Source: Planctomycetota bacterium (GTDB lineage Bacteria > Planctomycetota > Planctomycetia > Planctomycetales > Planctomycetaceae). Taken from it: a DNA stretch of 64,000 nucleotides. A model generated the notes under the pieces. It was not told the origin of the DNA, searched no databases, and saw only the letters and a program-made list of their open reading frames with translations. A program made the translations under genes and the position numbers. The stretch covers positions 310,001 to 374,000 of the forward strand of contig JACTNB010000033.1 of NCBI GenBank assembly GCA_014584345.1, given 5' to 3'. Of the stretch, positions 9,165 to 18,319 are shown piece after piece. The first letter of the stretch is position 1, and each line of letters opens with the position of its first letter.

Positions 9165-10568
9165 TCAGGATTTCGCTTCGAGCAGCAATTTGTGCAGCCC
9201 CCCCGTCAACAGATCGTCCATTTGCGGATCGCACCAGGCAACGGTTGTGGCGTATCCCCCCTGGGGAAAGGCCTCCTTCGTAGGGATGTACCAGGGGCCC
9301 CCATCGCCGTAGGCGGCACAAGCCACGAAGCGCTCCGGGGCGGAGACCTGGGCGCGCAACTGATACTCGATAAAACTTTCCGCGGGCAGATGCAGGATCG
9401 AAGCGGAGTTGACGTGCAAGGCGGAGAGCACAATCGGCAGACCGCGCTCGTACCGGCGTCTCCAGGCAACGGTGTAGGCCGGACGGTTCCGTTCCACCAC
9501 GCGCCGCGACTTATCCTCGATTTGCTTCAGAATTTCATCCGGGTCGTGAATGTCTCGGGGGGGCGGCAGGATCTCCTGAGTCGACCAGCCCAGCGAGGCA
9601 ATGGCCTCGGGCGCGAGGTTGGCTTCCGAACGAACGATCGCATCGTAGATTCTCTGCGTCAGCACGGGCCGCATCTCCGCCGAACCATCGTTGTATTTTC
9701 CGGCTCCAATGTTTCCCCCGCAGCCATTGAAATAGAGATGCAGGCAGTGCGGTTCATCCTGTTGGCGCTGCTTGCGGGCCAGGCCGCAAAAATCGGCACT
9801 CACGTGGCCCTGACCATAATGGCTCATCGGGTGGCAAGCGTAATAATGGCAGGCTGCCACCTTCCGTTCGTTTTGATAAAATGCCACGGTTTTGAGATGT
9901 GGGTCGATCAAACCTTCCGGGTAACGCTGATGAAATGGAGTGCGCGAACTACTCCCCCGTTGGGAGAGCACCGTACCCTCCAGACCAACCAGACGGCGAT
10001 TGCTCGCCACTCTGTCGACAGTTGCTTCCCCCTGGGCCACATGCGTGATGGGAACCGGTTCCTGCAACGCCTGGGTGATGGCCTTTCGTCCCGATTCCAG
10101 GCAGCGATTAAAATAATCCAGGTCGACAATATGCGGCAAGTCCCCCTGGGCGGCCACGATTTTTTCCGCTTCCAGGCAAGCAAAGGGAGCATCGTGCTGA
10201 TGCACGCACTGCACCGCGACCCGCTCGGGAGTGGTGCCGGCGGCATCGGCCAGCGCTGCGCGCCAGGCAATGTGTGCTTCGTTGAGCAAACCGGTCCAGT
10301 CGACCGCGCAGATCACGATAGGCTTCCCTGCCCCCAACAGCACAAATCCAATCGCTTCCAGGCTATCGACGATGTCCACCACCGGGGTGATCCAACCACC
10401 ACACAACGAATGCCCCAAGGGGGGAGAGACGTCGAAACGGAAGGGGGCCAGCAGCAATTCCCCCGTTGGTGCCTGAGGCTTTGCGGAGAGTTCGGTACCA
10501 CATAGCAGCCAGCCAGCCGTTGCGAACCCAGTGGCTTGCAGAAATTCACGCCGATCGAACACGGACAT
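9165..10568 (-). CDS. neutral/alkaline ceramidase-like protein, Tat-exported
   Basis: A 467-residue protein starting with a twin-arginine signal (DRREFLQATGF). The mature part resembles the N-terminal domain of neutral/alkaline non-lysosomal ceramidases: an early DVSPPLGHSLCGG, a CVHQHDAP segment matching the family's first histidine cluster, and a later HYGQGHVSADFCG that could carry another metal ligand. True ceramidases are longer and hydrolyse N-acyl sphingosine; planctomycetes encode many such shorter relatives of unknown substrate. It is convergent with the beta-lactamase-fold gene (23-base gap), and no partner gene is evident. Family call is fairly secure; ceramidase activity is not. 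Confidence 0.8.
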   Translation of the reverse strand: MSVFDRREFLQATGFATAGWLLCGTELSAKPQAPTGELLLAPFRFDVSPPLGHSLCGGWITPVVDIVDSLEAIGFVLLGAGKPIVICAVDWTGLLNEAHIAWRAALADAAGTTPERVAVQCVHQHDAPFACLEAEKIVAAQGDLPHIVDLDYFNRCLESGRKAITQALQEPVPITHVAQGEATVDRVASNRRLVGLEGTVLSQRGSSSRTPFHQRYPEGLIDPHLKTVAFYQNERKVAACHYYACHPMSHYGQGHVSADFCGLARKQRQQDEPHCLHLYFNGCGGNIGAGKYNDGSAEMRPVLTQRIYDAIVRSEANLAPEAIASLGWSTQEILPPPRDIHDPDEILKQIEDKSRRVVERNRPAYTVAWRRRYERGLPIVLSALHVNSASILHLPAESFIEYQLRAQVSAPERFVACAAYGDGGPWYIPTKEAFPQGGYATTVAWCDPQMDDLLTGGLHKLLLEAKS

Positions 10569-10889
10569 GGAAAGCCCTTCCTGTTGATTTCAAAACATCA
10601 CCCTTGGATTTAACATGATATCATCATGGCCATGGAAATTGTTTTGTGAAGGGCAATCCGCGGCAAAAATTCAGGGCATGCCCGAAACGGAACGTGTTCA
10701 TTTGTGGGGATCAAACACGCAGAAGCAGACGAATCCCGTTCAGGGGGCAGGCAATGCCCCTACCGTTTGGTGCCGAACCCGCCGGATTCTGTCGGGCAGC
10801 ATGCAGAAAGTTTACAGGTTGTGCCGATAACATCGAATAGTATCAATGGCGAGATATCAATCAGGCCCTGTCGTGGATAAGGGATCCCC
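10569..10889. other. intergenic region without a recognised gene
   Basis: 321 bases between the divergent ceramidase-like and cytochrome genes, so promoters for both are expected. A weak GGGGCA/TGCCCC hairpin near 10745-10761 is the only structure noticed. No protein-like reading frame was found. Confidence 0.5.
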
Positions 10890-11393
10890 ATGCTGAAACA
10901 TAAGTTGGGAATGGTGGCAGGCTTGGCGTGCCTGGGTTTGGTCACTGTTTACGTTACAGGGGAAAGTACCACGACGCGCAAAGTCGAGGTGCTCGAACAA
11001 TCAGAAATGATGCGGGCCAAGGTGGTCTGCTCCCAGGATATTCTGGGAGGGCTAGTTTCCAACGATTTCGATCTGGTACGACGTGGCGCGGAAGAATTAA
11101 ACCAGATTTGTTATTCCTCGGAATGGACCCCCTCGGAGGACCAGGTTTATAAGCACCATCGAACCGAGTTACATCGACTATCCCAGAAACTGCTGCGGAC
11201 AGCGGAAACTCGAAATCTGGAGGGGGCGGCATTCACCTACATGCACACACTGAATGTGTGCATCAGTTGTCATCAGTATTGCCGGGATGTACTCAAGATC
11301 GCCGAGGAGATTGAACCCGGGCAAGGAGTGGTTCCCATTCCAACGCACGAACTCGATGCTGGCCGGCTGATTGATGGCCCCGTCATTCGCTGA
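10890..11393 (+). CDS. small exported monohaem cytochrome, cytochrome c'-like
   Basis: A 167-residue protein with an N-terminal membrane or signal segment (residues 7-24) and one c-type haem motif, CISCH, at 124-128. The rest is predicted helical. A C-terminal CxxCH in a helical protein of this size fits the cytochrome c' four-helix type. AAGGG lies just upstream of the ATG. The next gene (pyrD) is codirectional 43 bases downstream; no functional link is obvious, although a quinone-linked dehydrogenase and a cytochrome could share a respiratory chain. Electron-transfer partner unknown. Confidence 0.78.
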   Translation: MLKHKLGMVAGLACLGLVTVYVTGESTTTRKVEVLEQSEMMRAKVVCSQDILGGLVSNDFDLVRRGAEELNQICYSSEWTPSEDQVYKHHRTELHRLSQKLLRTAETRNLEGAAFTYMHTLNVCISCHQYCRDVLKIAEEIEPGQGVVPIPTHELDAGRLIDGPVIR

Positions 11394-11436
11394 CAGCGCG
11401 GCTGGCGTCTTTATACAGGCGTGAATTGGTTGGCTC

Positions 11437-12540
11437 ATGCTGTATTCCCGTCTGATACGTCCTGTATTGTTCCGCCTTGATGCGGAGTTCGCGCATGCCG
11501 CCACGTTGCGGGCCTGTCGCATTCTGGGATCTGCTCCCCTGCTGCCTCGCGTAGTGAGCTACTTTAACGAAGTCGCCGCACCGGAATTGGAGATTACCGT
11601 GGCCGGTCTGCGGTTTTCGAATCCGCTGGGGCTGGCGGCCGGCTGGGATAAAAGTGGCGTGGCCTTGCGGATGCTGGACCATCTCGGTTTTGGATCTTAC
11701 GAAATAGGGTCCGTGTCCGCCTGTGCTTCCCGGGGGAATCCTCGGCCCCGCCTGTTTCGTCTCCCTCGGGATCAGGCGATTCTCGTCAATTACGGCCTGC
11801 CGAATGATGGCGCGGAAGTGGTCTCCGCGCGTCTCGCAAAACATCGCCGTCACCTCCCGCTGGGGGTAAACATCGTGGCGACCAATCGCGGCCCCCATGC
11901 CGCGCCCCAAACTCTGGATGAACTCCTCGAAGATTACGCCCGATCGGCGGCACTTCTGCACCCGCACGCCAGTTATCTGACGCTGAATCTGAGTTGTCCC
12001 AACGCGTCCGGAGGGAAGGACGTATTTGCCCAACCGGGGAATCTCCGTCTATTGCTGCAGCGCCTTGGTGAATTGAATCTGTCCCTCCCCGTGTTTCTGA
12101 AAGTCCCCCCCTGCGAGGCTTCCCGCGATCAGGAGCGCTGGTTGACCGAGGCGGAGCCGTTTGAGTTCGTGCGCGGGTTTCAATTCAATTTGCCCCCAGG
12201 CAAACCCGAGGGAATGCGGCTGGAAACACCCGCGCGGCTGTGGAGTGGGTATCCCGGTGCAATTGCCGGTCCCCCCGTGGCCCCCTTGATCAATCGCTGT
12301 ATCGCCAGCCTGTATCGGCGGATGGATCGGCAGCGGTACATCATCATCGGCGCGGGAGGCATCAGGAATGCCGCGGATGCCTATCTCAAATTCAAACTGG
12401 GGGCTACGCTGATCCAGATTTATACCGCGATGATCTACGAAGGTCCGGGGATCGTGCGCCGCATCAATCTCGGGTTGCGCGACATGCTGCGACAGGAGGG
12501 CGCGGCCTCCCTGCGGGACGTGATCGGCACGGGCATCTGA
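11437..12540 (+). CDS. pyrD: dihydroorotate dehydrogenase, class 2-like with class 1-type active-site cysteine
   Basis: A 367-residue FMN enzyme oxidising dihydroorotate to orotate in pyrimidine synthesis. The N-terminal helical extension (MLYSRLIRPVLFRLDAEFAH) and the GNPRPRLFRL segment resemble membrane-associated, quinone-dependent class 2 enzymes. FMN-binding landmarks are GLAAGWDKSG near the N-terminus and IIIGAGGI with ATLIQIYTAMIYEGP near the C-terminus. The active-site loop reads NLSCPN, with cysteine where class 2 enzymes have serine as the catalytic base; cysteine is the class 1 state. The motif usually reading NRMGFNN is altered to NYGLPND. It could be a divergent class 2 enzyme or another member of the family. 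It ends 11 bases from the convergent DUF1552 gene. Confidence 0.85.
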   Translation: MLYSRLIRPVLFRLDAEFAHAATLRACRILGSAPLLPRVVSYFNEVAAPELEITVAGLRFSNPLGLAAGWDKSGVALRMLDHLGFGSYEIGSVSACASRGNPRPRLFRLPRDQAILVNYGLPNDGAEVVSARLAKHRRHLPLGVNIVATNRGPHAAPQTLDELLEDYARSAALLHPHASYLTLNLSCPNASGGKDVFAQPGNLRLLLQRLGELNLSLPVFLKVPPCEASRDQERWLTEAEPFEFVRGFQFNLPPGKPEGMRLETPARLWSGYPGAIAGPPVAPLINRCIASLYRRMDRQRYIIIGAGGIRNAADAYLKFKLGATLIQIYTAMIYEGPGIVRRINLGLRDMLRQEGAASLRDVIGTGI

Positions 12541-12551
12541 AACGGACTTAA

Positions 12552-13847
12552 TCAGCCGCGAAATTCCAAACCGGTCATGGTTCCCGTGCTACTCATGAAT
12601 TGATCGGTCTCGAAGCCCTGCCGCTGCAGCAGACTGACGAACAGATTCGGCAGCGGATAGTTATTTTTTGTATCAAACGCCAGGTGCTGACCATGCCGGA
12701 AGCCCCCTCCCGCGAACAGCACGGGCATGTTCCGATTGTCGTGTGACGAGGCATTGCCGAGATTGCTGGTCATCAGGATGGAGGTCAACTCCAGCAGACT
12801 GGTCCCGTTCTCCCGGGTGCTTGCCAGTTGGCGCAGCAAATCTCCCCAGGCCCGGATGATTTCCGCTTCGACGAGCGCCAACTGATCGAGTTTGACTTCG
12901 TCCCGTCCATGATGGCTAAGGGCATGATAGCCTTCATTCACACCGGTCAGCGGCACCACGCCCCCCGATCCTCCCAGGTGGTAAGTAATGAAGCGGGTGG
13001 AATCGGTTTCAATTGCCAGCCGCAATACATCGCTCATCAGTCGTTGCCGTCCGATGAAGTCATTGGGATTGCCGATGTCCACGGGCTTGGACACATTCAC
13101 CTTCGGTTTCGGGCGACGTGCCCAGGCTTCCGATTCCGCCATCCGCAGTTCGAGTTCCCGCACGCTGGTGAAATAGGCATCGAGGCGGTCCCGGTCGCCA
13201 GCCCCCAATTCGCGTTGCAGTCGACGGGCATCCTCCTGGACCAGGTCCATGATGCTGCGTCCCTGTTGCATGCGGGCAGCCTGCTGCGCCTGTTCCTTGG
13301 GAGATTCATCGATGAACAACCGCGAAAACAGTCGCGCGGGGGAATCCAGGGCAGGAACCATGGCTCCATTTTCCGTGTAGGAGGGGCTGCTACTGCCGCT
13401 GCTGCTGACCACCAGCGAGGAAAAACGCGTTTCATGGCCCTGATACTTGGCCATGTACTGATCGAGTGAAATGGTATTCTTGGCCCGGCCGGAACTGCCG
13501 ACGGGATTGGCCGTCAGGATACTGGCCTCGGCCCGATGCCCACCGGTCACTCCAGGGTGGGAACATCCCGAGATGACCGTGAATTGATCCCGCAAGTCGT
13601 TCAAGGGTTCGAGATAGCGACTCGATTCGTAACCTGGGCCGGCAGTTGTGGGATTCAGGTTTTCCGGCAGCAGCCCCAGTCCCAACGTCATCGCGACGAA
13701 CCGTCGCGGCGGGGCAGGATTCTTCGTGGAACCGCTCGCCGCCTCCATGGCCGTAAGCCAGGGCATCGCCATGGCCACGCCAGCCCCTTTCAGCAGCAGG
13801 CGGCGGTCTATCTGCTTATTCCTGTTGAAATAGACATGTTTGCTCAT
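12552..13847 (-). CDS. DUF1552 protein, Tat-exported
   Basis: A 431-residue protein with a twin-arginine signal (IDRRLLLKGAGVAMAMPWL) and the features of DUF1552: RFVAMTLGLGLLPENLNP, a conserved middle with SLDQYMAKY and RSIMDLVQEDARRLQREL, and a C-terminal MPVLFAGGGFRHGQHL. DUF1552 is distantly related to DUF1501 and occurs mostly in planctomycetes and some myxobacteria, next to DUF1592 cytochromes, as here: the DUF1592 gene ends nine bases upstream. The pair probably works together outside the cytoplasm; the reaction is unknown. Confidence 0.9.
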   Translation of the reverse strand: MSKHVYFNRNKQIDRRLLLKGAGVAMAMPWLTAMEAASGSTKNPAPPRRFVAMTLGLGLLPENLNPTTAGPGYESSRYLEPLNDLRDQFTVISGCSHPGVTGGHRAEASILTANPVGSSGRAKNTISLDQYMAKYQGHETRFSSLVVSSSGSSSPSYTENGAMVPALDSPARLFSRLFIDESPKEQAQQAARMQQGRSIMDLVQEDARRLQRELGAGDRDRLDAYFTSVRELELRMAESEAWARRPKPKVNVSKPVDIGNPNDFIGRQRLMSDVLRLAIETDSTRFITYHLGGSGGVVPLTGVNEGYHALSHHGRDEVKLDQLALVEAEIIRAWGDLLRQLASTRENGTSLLELTSILMTSNLGNASSHDNRNMPVLFAGGGFRHGQHLAFDTKNNYPLPNLFVSLLQRQGFETDQFMSSTGTMTGLEFRG

Positions 13848-13856
13848 GGTCGATAC

Positions 13857-16232
13857 TCACTTAGTTAAGAAAATCCGGCTCAGGGCAACTTCTTCAATGA
13901 GCGTACGCAGCCCAAAGTCGTTATCGGCGGCATTGGCAACGATCTTGTCCACGACTTCACGATCCGCGAAGCGAATGGAGGCTCCCGTACCATACGTTAA
14001 TAAATGATTGGCCACATTCCGGGCAATGGCTTCGGGACGTTCCAACGCCCGTGCTCGAAATTCGTGTATGTCCTTGAATTTCCTGCCATCGGCAAATTGA
14101 TGGCTGGGATCGATCGGAATGCCCTTTTTTGCACGGCTACCGTAACGCTCGCGCCATTGTCCCGCCGGATCGAAATTTTCCAGGGCAAAGCCGGGGGGAT
14201 CGATATGCCGATGACAGGCATTGCACGATTCCGTGGACGTATGCTTGGCCAGTTGCTCGCGGATACTCTGGGCGCCACGAATATCCGGTTCAATCGCAGG
14301 AACGGCGGAAGGGGGCTCCGGAATTTCCTGACCCAGCAGGCGTTCCGAAATCCAGATACCTCGGATCACGGGGGACGTGGTGGTCCCGTTGGCCGTCACC
14401 TTCAATATCGAACCTTGCCCCAGCAGACCTCCGCGGGGCGAACCCGGTGTCAGCGAGACCCGGCGCAGTTCATCCCCCTCGACTCCCGCAATCTCATAGT
14501 AGCGCGCCAGTCGACTGTTGAGAAAGGTGAAATCGGAATCTATCAGGCGTAACACGCTTTGATCTTCCTCCAGCAAAGTCTGGAGGAATGTCTGGGTTTC
14601 CGCCAGCATCGCCTGTTGCACCACCGGGTCGAAGCGAGGATACAAACGCGGATCGGGTTCGGTAAAATCAATTTCGGACAGGTCCAGCCACTGGTCGGCA
14701 AAGTCCTTCAGGAAAGTCCGGCCACGTTCATCCGCCAGCATCCGCCGAACCTGCTCTCGCAGGGTCGCGGGGCGGCGCAACTCGCCGGCACGCGCCAGTC
14801 GCAACAATTCCTCGTCAGGCATTCGGCTCCACAAAAAAAAGGCCAGGCGGGAAGCGATTGCGAAATCATCCAGTTCTCCCGGGTGTTCCTGCAGGAACAG
14901 AAACCGGGGAGAGCATAATAGCGCCCGATATCCCCCTCGGATCGCGTTCACGAAGCTGTCTCCCTGGTCCAGGGCCGCTTCGACGAACGCCAGGTAAGGT
15001 TCCGTCTCGCTAGCCGTCAGGGGACGGCGAAAGGCCCGTTCCGCAAACCGCTGCACGAGTACTTGGGCATCCTGTCGGGGATGCAGAGATTTCACCTCGG
15101 CACGCTGCCAGTCGCGGTGGGTTTTTACTTCCAGATCGCCCAGCAGTAATTGCCGCACCGCCACGTTGTTTGGCCCGAGATGAATGCGACTCATCGAAAT
15201 CGATTCAATCGCAACTCCGGGAACATTCTGGGGATCCCCTTCCCCCGCCCCGACTTGCCCCCCGGCAAAATTGGCCCGTTTCAGCGTTTTATCGCCCGGC
15301 CGAATCTCCAGCATTTCTCCGCGGGGAAGCCAGGCGTCGAAAGTCCACTCTCGTGGAGTATCCGTGGCCTCGAACGAACCGATTTCCGCCAGCAGGGGAG
15401 CACTGGAAACGCAGTAGCCCCGCCGCACGGTGCACCAGACGCCCCCCTGGGCCTCGGGAATTTTCAATGCCTTGGCTCGAATTGTGAAGCGATACCAGCC
15501 ATCCTCCCGGGCGGTCGTGGCGGGAATGCGACCATAAAAAATCAGTCCCGAAGACCAGACCACGCCGCGACCATCAATCACTTCCGGTTCACGGCAACGC
15601 CGCTTGGGATCGACGCGGGATAACGCTTCGCCGGAAAGAAGTTTGTCGAATTCATCCGGCTTCTCGGACAAACCGCGACGAAACGCTTCCTCCAGGGCCC
15701 GATCCACTCCCTTCAAGTGTTCCTCCACCTGAAAATGAGACATCGACTGTCCGTCGGCTACCGTGGTATAGCCCTCGGTGCGGGTTTCCTCGGGAAAGTG
15801 AACCGCCAGCGGAATATCGATCCCGAGCAGATCCTGCAAGCTGCGTTCCAGTTGCAGATTGGTCAGGCGGCGTCCACGCACACGGCCATGTTCGGCATCC
15901 TCGGCCCGCTGCTTTGCGCGAATCCAGTCGCCAAGTGATTGCACAAACTGGTTTTGTTCCTGTTCCGAAAGACTGGCATGGGACGGAGGAGGCATTTCTC
16001 CCTCGGCCACGCGATCCAGCAACCGAGTCCATTTTTGGGCCATGCCCGCTTCGTGAAATTCCCGTTGCAGTTGTTCCAGCGAGAAGCCCCCCTCCCCCTC
16101 CGCTCCCGTGTGGCAATCGGCGCAATGACGAGCTAGAAACCGCTGTGTTGATTCCTCGGCAAGCAGGCTGCCCACGAGCAGGAATGCTAGCAGGAAAGGG
16201 AATGTCACCGGGGGAGTGAACCAGCAACGCAT
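13857..16232 (-). CDS. multidomain planctomycete cytochrome (DUF1587/1595/1592/1588/1585)
   Basis: A 791-residue exported protein with a signal peptide at residues 10-25 and a first haem motif CADCH at 37-41. The DUF1587 region (LTNLQLERSLQDLLGIDIPL) comes next, then an inserted beta-rich carbohydrate-binding-like segment at about 230-350 (RIPATTAREDGWYRFTIRAK), then DUF1595, DUF1592 (FLKDFADQWLDLSEIDFTEP) and DUF1588 with a second haem motif CNACH near residue 667. DUF1585 closes the protein. This domain order is the standard planctomycete type. It is the first gene of a two-gene operon with DUF1552. A surface redox or polymer-processing role has been suggested for the class; none is proven. 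Confidence 0.92.
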   Translation of the reverse strand: MRCWFTPPVTFPFLLAFLLVGSLLAEESTQRFLARHCADCHTGAEGEGGFSLEQLQREFHEAGMAQKWTRLLDRVAEGEMPPPSHASLSEQEQNQFVQSLGDWIRAKQRAEDAEHGRVRGRRLTNLQLERSLQDLLGIDIPLAVHFPEETRTEGYTTVADGQSMSHFQVEEHLKGVDRALEEAFRRGLSEKPDEFDKLLSGEALSRVDPKRRCREPEVIDGRGVVWSSGLIFYGRIPATTAREDGWYRFTIRAKALKIPEAQGGVWCTVRRGYCVSSAPLLAEIGSFEATDTPREWTFDAWLPRGEMLEIRPGDKTLKRANFAGGQVGAGEGDPQNVPGVAIESISMSRIHLGPNNVAVRQLLLGDLEVKTHRDWQRAEVKSLHPRQDAQVLVQRFAERAFRRPLTASETEPYLAFVEAALDQGDSFVNAIRGGYRALLCSPRFLFLQEHPGELDDFAIASRLAFFLWSRMPDEELLRLARAGELRRPATLREQVRRMLADERGRTFLKDFADQWLDLSEIDFTEPDPRLYPRFDPVVQQAMLAETQTFLQTLLEEDQSVLRLIDSDFTFLNSRLARYYEIAGVEGDELRRVSLTPGSPRGGLLGQGSILKVTANGTTTSPVIRGIWISERLLGQEIPEPPSAVPAIEPDIRGAQSIREQLAKHTSTESCNACHRHIDPPGFALENFDPAGQWRERYGSRAKKGIPIDPSHQFADGRKFKDIHEFRARALERPEAIARNVANHLLTYGTGASIRFADREVVDKIVANAADNDFGLRTLIEEVALSRIFLTK

Positions 16233-16399
16233 GACGAACCTCGGCGGGAAACAGGGGGAAGGCGTGATGTCCTCACGTGTTGTTCAAGCATATACGAGCA
16301 TGGATGGGAATGCAAATTCAATTTTGCCGCAGCCCGACTCGAACTCCCTCGCAGACCCGATAGCGGGCGTTCCCCCCGGAAAACCGCACTGCAGGGGGA

Positions 16400-16858
16400 T
16401 CATGTGGACTCCGGCGATGTCGCATCCCCAGGCAACAGCGATACATCGCACAAGGGAATCACGGAACTGGTGGAACGCAGCAGTTCGCCAATGGTGACGC
16501 GCGAGAAGGCCGTTTCCGTGGCCTCATACGCTCGGTCCAGTTCCTGGTGCAGCGGACACAAACTCGTATGCGAGGCGAGACCCAGGGGACAGTGCCGTAT
16601 TCGCTCCAAAGGGGCCACCGCATTCACCACATCCAGAATGGTCACCTCATCGGCTCCACATGCCAGGGAATACCCTCCGCCAGGGCCTGAGCGTGAGGAG
16701 ACCAGTTCCGCACGCACCAGATCTTGCAGCACTTTGTGTAGATAACGACGCGGGACCTGTGTCTTTTTTGCAATGACGTCAGCCGCGGCCGCCTGGGAAA
16801 CGTCGCTCGCCAGGAAGGCGATTGTACGTAACGCATATTCAGCAGTCTTGGGCAGCAC
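16400..16858 (-). CDS. Rrf2-family regulator, NsrR-like
   Basis: A 152-residue winged-helix regulator of the Rrf2 family, divergent from hmp and therefore probably its nitric-oxide- or redox-responsive repressor. The helix-turn-helix and wing are in the first 60 residues (TQVPRRYLHKVLQDLVRAEL, then SRSGPGGGYSLA). The cluster-binding region reads HCPLGLASHTSLCPLH, giving two cysteines with ten residues between them; the usual three-cysteine spacing of NsrR or IscR is not obvious, so the cluster ligands are uncertain. The start is placed at GTG 16858 because AGGAG lies eight bases upstream and the protein then opens with the standard LPKTAEYALR. The open frame extends 27 codons upstream without support. 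Confidence 0.85.
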   Translation of the reverse strand: MLPKTAEYALRTIAFLASDVSQAAAADVIAKKTQVPRRYLHKVLQDLVRAELVSSRSGPGGGYSLACGADEVTILDVVNAVAPLERIRHCPLGLASHTSLCPLHQELDRAYEATETAFSRVTIGELLRSTSSVIPLCDVSLLPGDATSPEST

Positions 16859-17016
16859 GAAAAAATCTCCTGAAATGATCTTGAATTCTACACCAAAATA
16901 TGTATTATTTGCGTTGTGCTTTGTCGATGTATTCTGCAAAGTAACACGCCCCCCTGCAACACCCGGCTAGATTGCCTGATACGGCCTGGTCGGCCCCACC
17001 CACAAGGAGATCCCCC
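16859..17016. promoter_or_regulatory. divergent promoter region between Rrf2 regulator and hmp
   Basis: 158 AT-rich bases separate the two start codons. The segment around 16899-16946 contains ATGTATT twice and NsrR-like AT-rich half-sites (for example GATGTATTCTGCAAAG), but no clean full dyad. Control of both genes from here is inferred from the gene arrangement. Confidence 0.5.
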
Positions 17017-18249
17017 ATGTTGAGTGATTCAGCGATGCAGATTGTGAAAGCGACGGCCCCTGTCGTGGCTGCCAACGCCGAAACCATTACACGCCGCTTT
17101 TACTCGCTGATGTTTGCGGGAAATCCGGAAGTGAAGGCCTTTTTCAATCAGGCCCATCAGCATGCGGGCAACCAGCAACGGGCACTTGCAGGAGCCATTT
17201 GTGCCTATGCAGCCAATATCGACAATCTGGAAGTGTTGGGGCCAGCCGTTGAACTGATTGCACAAAAACACTGTTCGCTGCAAATTCAGCCCGAGCAGTA
17301 CCCGATTGTCGGGAAACATCTGATGGCGGCCATCCACGATGTCCTGGGAGACGCGATTACGCCCGAAGTCGATGCCGCCTGGCGCGAGGCCTATGCCCTG
17401 CTGGCCAAGGTCTGCATTGAACGAGAAGCCGAAATTTATCGGGAACAAGCCAGCGCGGCCGGTGGCTGGAACGGTTACCGCGAGTTTATTGTCGAGCGTA
17501 AACAGCCTGAAAGCGAGATCGTGACGTCGTTTTATCTACGACCCGCCGATGGTGGCCCGCTCGCCAGTTACCAGCCGGGACAATATATCACCGTGAAGCT
17601 CGATCACCCCACGACACCCACTTCGCCCAGGAATTACAGCCTCTCGGATCTGCCCGGAGCGGAAACCTACCGCATCAGCGTGAAACGCGAACCGGCCTTA
17701 ACTCCCGATGGCCCCGCCGGGTTGATATCGAATTACCTGCACGACCACATTCAAGAGGGGGATCGCCTGGAAATTGGCCCCCCATGCGGCGAATTCACCC
17801 TCGACGATACCTCCGTGAATGGGCAGCCGCTGGTCTTCCTGGCGGGTGGAATCGGCGTGACCCCCTTGTTGTCGATGGTCAAGAGCGTGTGCCGCCGCAA
17901 TCATCTTCCCCCGGTTTCGTTTATTCATGCCGCTCGTAACAGTCGCCTGCAGGCTTTTTCCGGCGAATTACGTAACCTGGCCCGCGAGTATCCGCATATC
18001 AAGCTGCATTTTCGTTTCGACGAATCCTTGCCGGACGATCTGGCCAGCGGTCGTTGCGACAGTTGTGGCCTGGTGGACGAGGAATTCTTGCGCCGCGAAC
18101 TACCCTCGCTTGACGGGCAATTCTATATTTGTGGGCCGAAACCGTTCATGGCAGGCGTGGTCCGCGCCTTGTCTGCTTGCGGGGTAGACGCCGCACGGAT
18201 GCATTGGGAATTTTTTGGCCCCAAACAGGAACTTCTGGCTGCGAACTAG
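17017..18249 (+). CDS. hmp: flavohaemoglobin, nitric oxide dioxygenase
   Basis: A 410-residue cytoplasmic protein converting nitric oxide to nitrate with NAD(P)H and oxygen. The globin domain spans residues 1-137 with distal Tyr29 (RRFYSLMF) and proximal His85 (QKHCSLQI), at the same numbers as in E. coli Hmp. The FAD-binding domain has RNYSLSD, and the NAD-binding domain has GGIGVTPLLSM and FYICGPKPFM. The start at 17017 is backed by AAGGAG about six bases upstream. It is divergent from an Rrf2 regulator and followed 70 bases later by a secreted cytochrome gene, giving a nitrosative-stress cluster. Confidence 0.96.
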   Translation: MLSDSAMQIVKATAPVVAANAETITRRFYSLMFAGNPEVKAFFNQAHQHAGNQQRALAGAICAYAANIDNLEVLGPAVELIAQKHCSLQIQPEQYPIVGKHLMAAIHDVLGDAITPEVDAAWREAYALLAKVCIEREAEIYREQASAAGGWNGYREFIVERKQPESEIVTSFYLRPADGGPLASYQPGQYITVKLDHPTTPTSPRNYSLSDLPGAETYRISVKREPALTPDGPAGLISNYLHDHIQEGDRLEIGPPCGEFTLDDTSVNGQPLVFLAGGIGVTPLLSMVKSVCRRNHLPPVSFIHAARNSRLQAFSGELRNLAREYPHIKLHFRFDESLPDDLASGRCDSCGLVDEEFLRRELPSLDGQFYICGPKPFMAGVVRALSACGVDAARMHWEFFGPKQELLAAN

Positions 18250-18259
18250 TTTCCATTCC

Positions 18260-18290
18260 CGGCAAGAGTGCCACCACGGTCCTCTTGCCG
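18260..18290. promoter_or_regulatory. 9-bp stem hairpin between hmp and the cytochrome gene
   Basis: CGGCAAGAG and CTCTTGCCG are perfect complements around a 13-base loop. No U-run follows, so it is unlikely to be a full intrinsic terminator. It may protect or attenuate the hmp message before the downstream cytochrome gene. Confidence 0.4.
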
Positions 18291-18319
18291 CATCTCGCTT
18301 CCGTAAGGGAATGTCGCCG

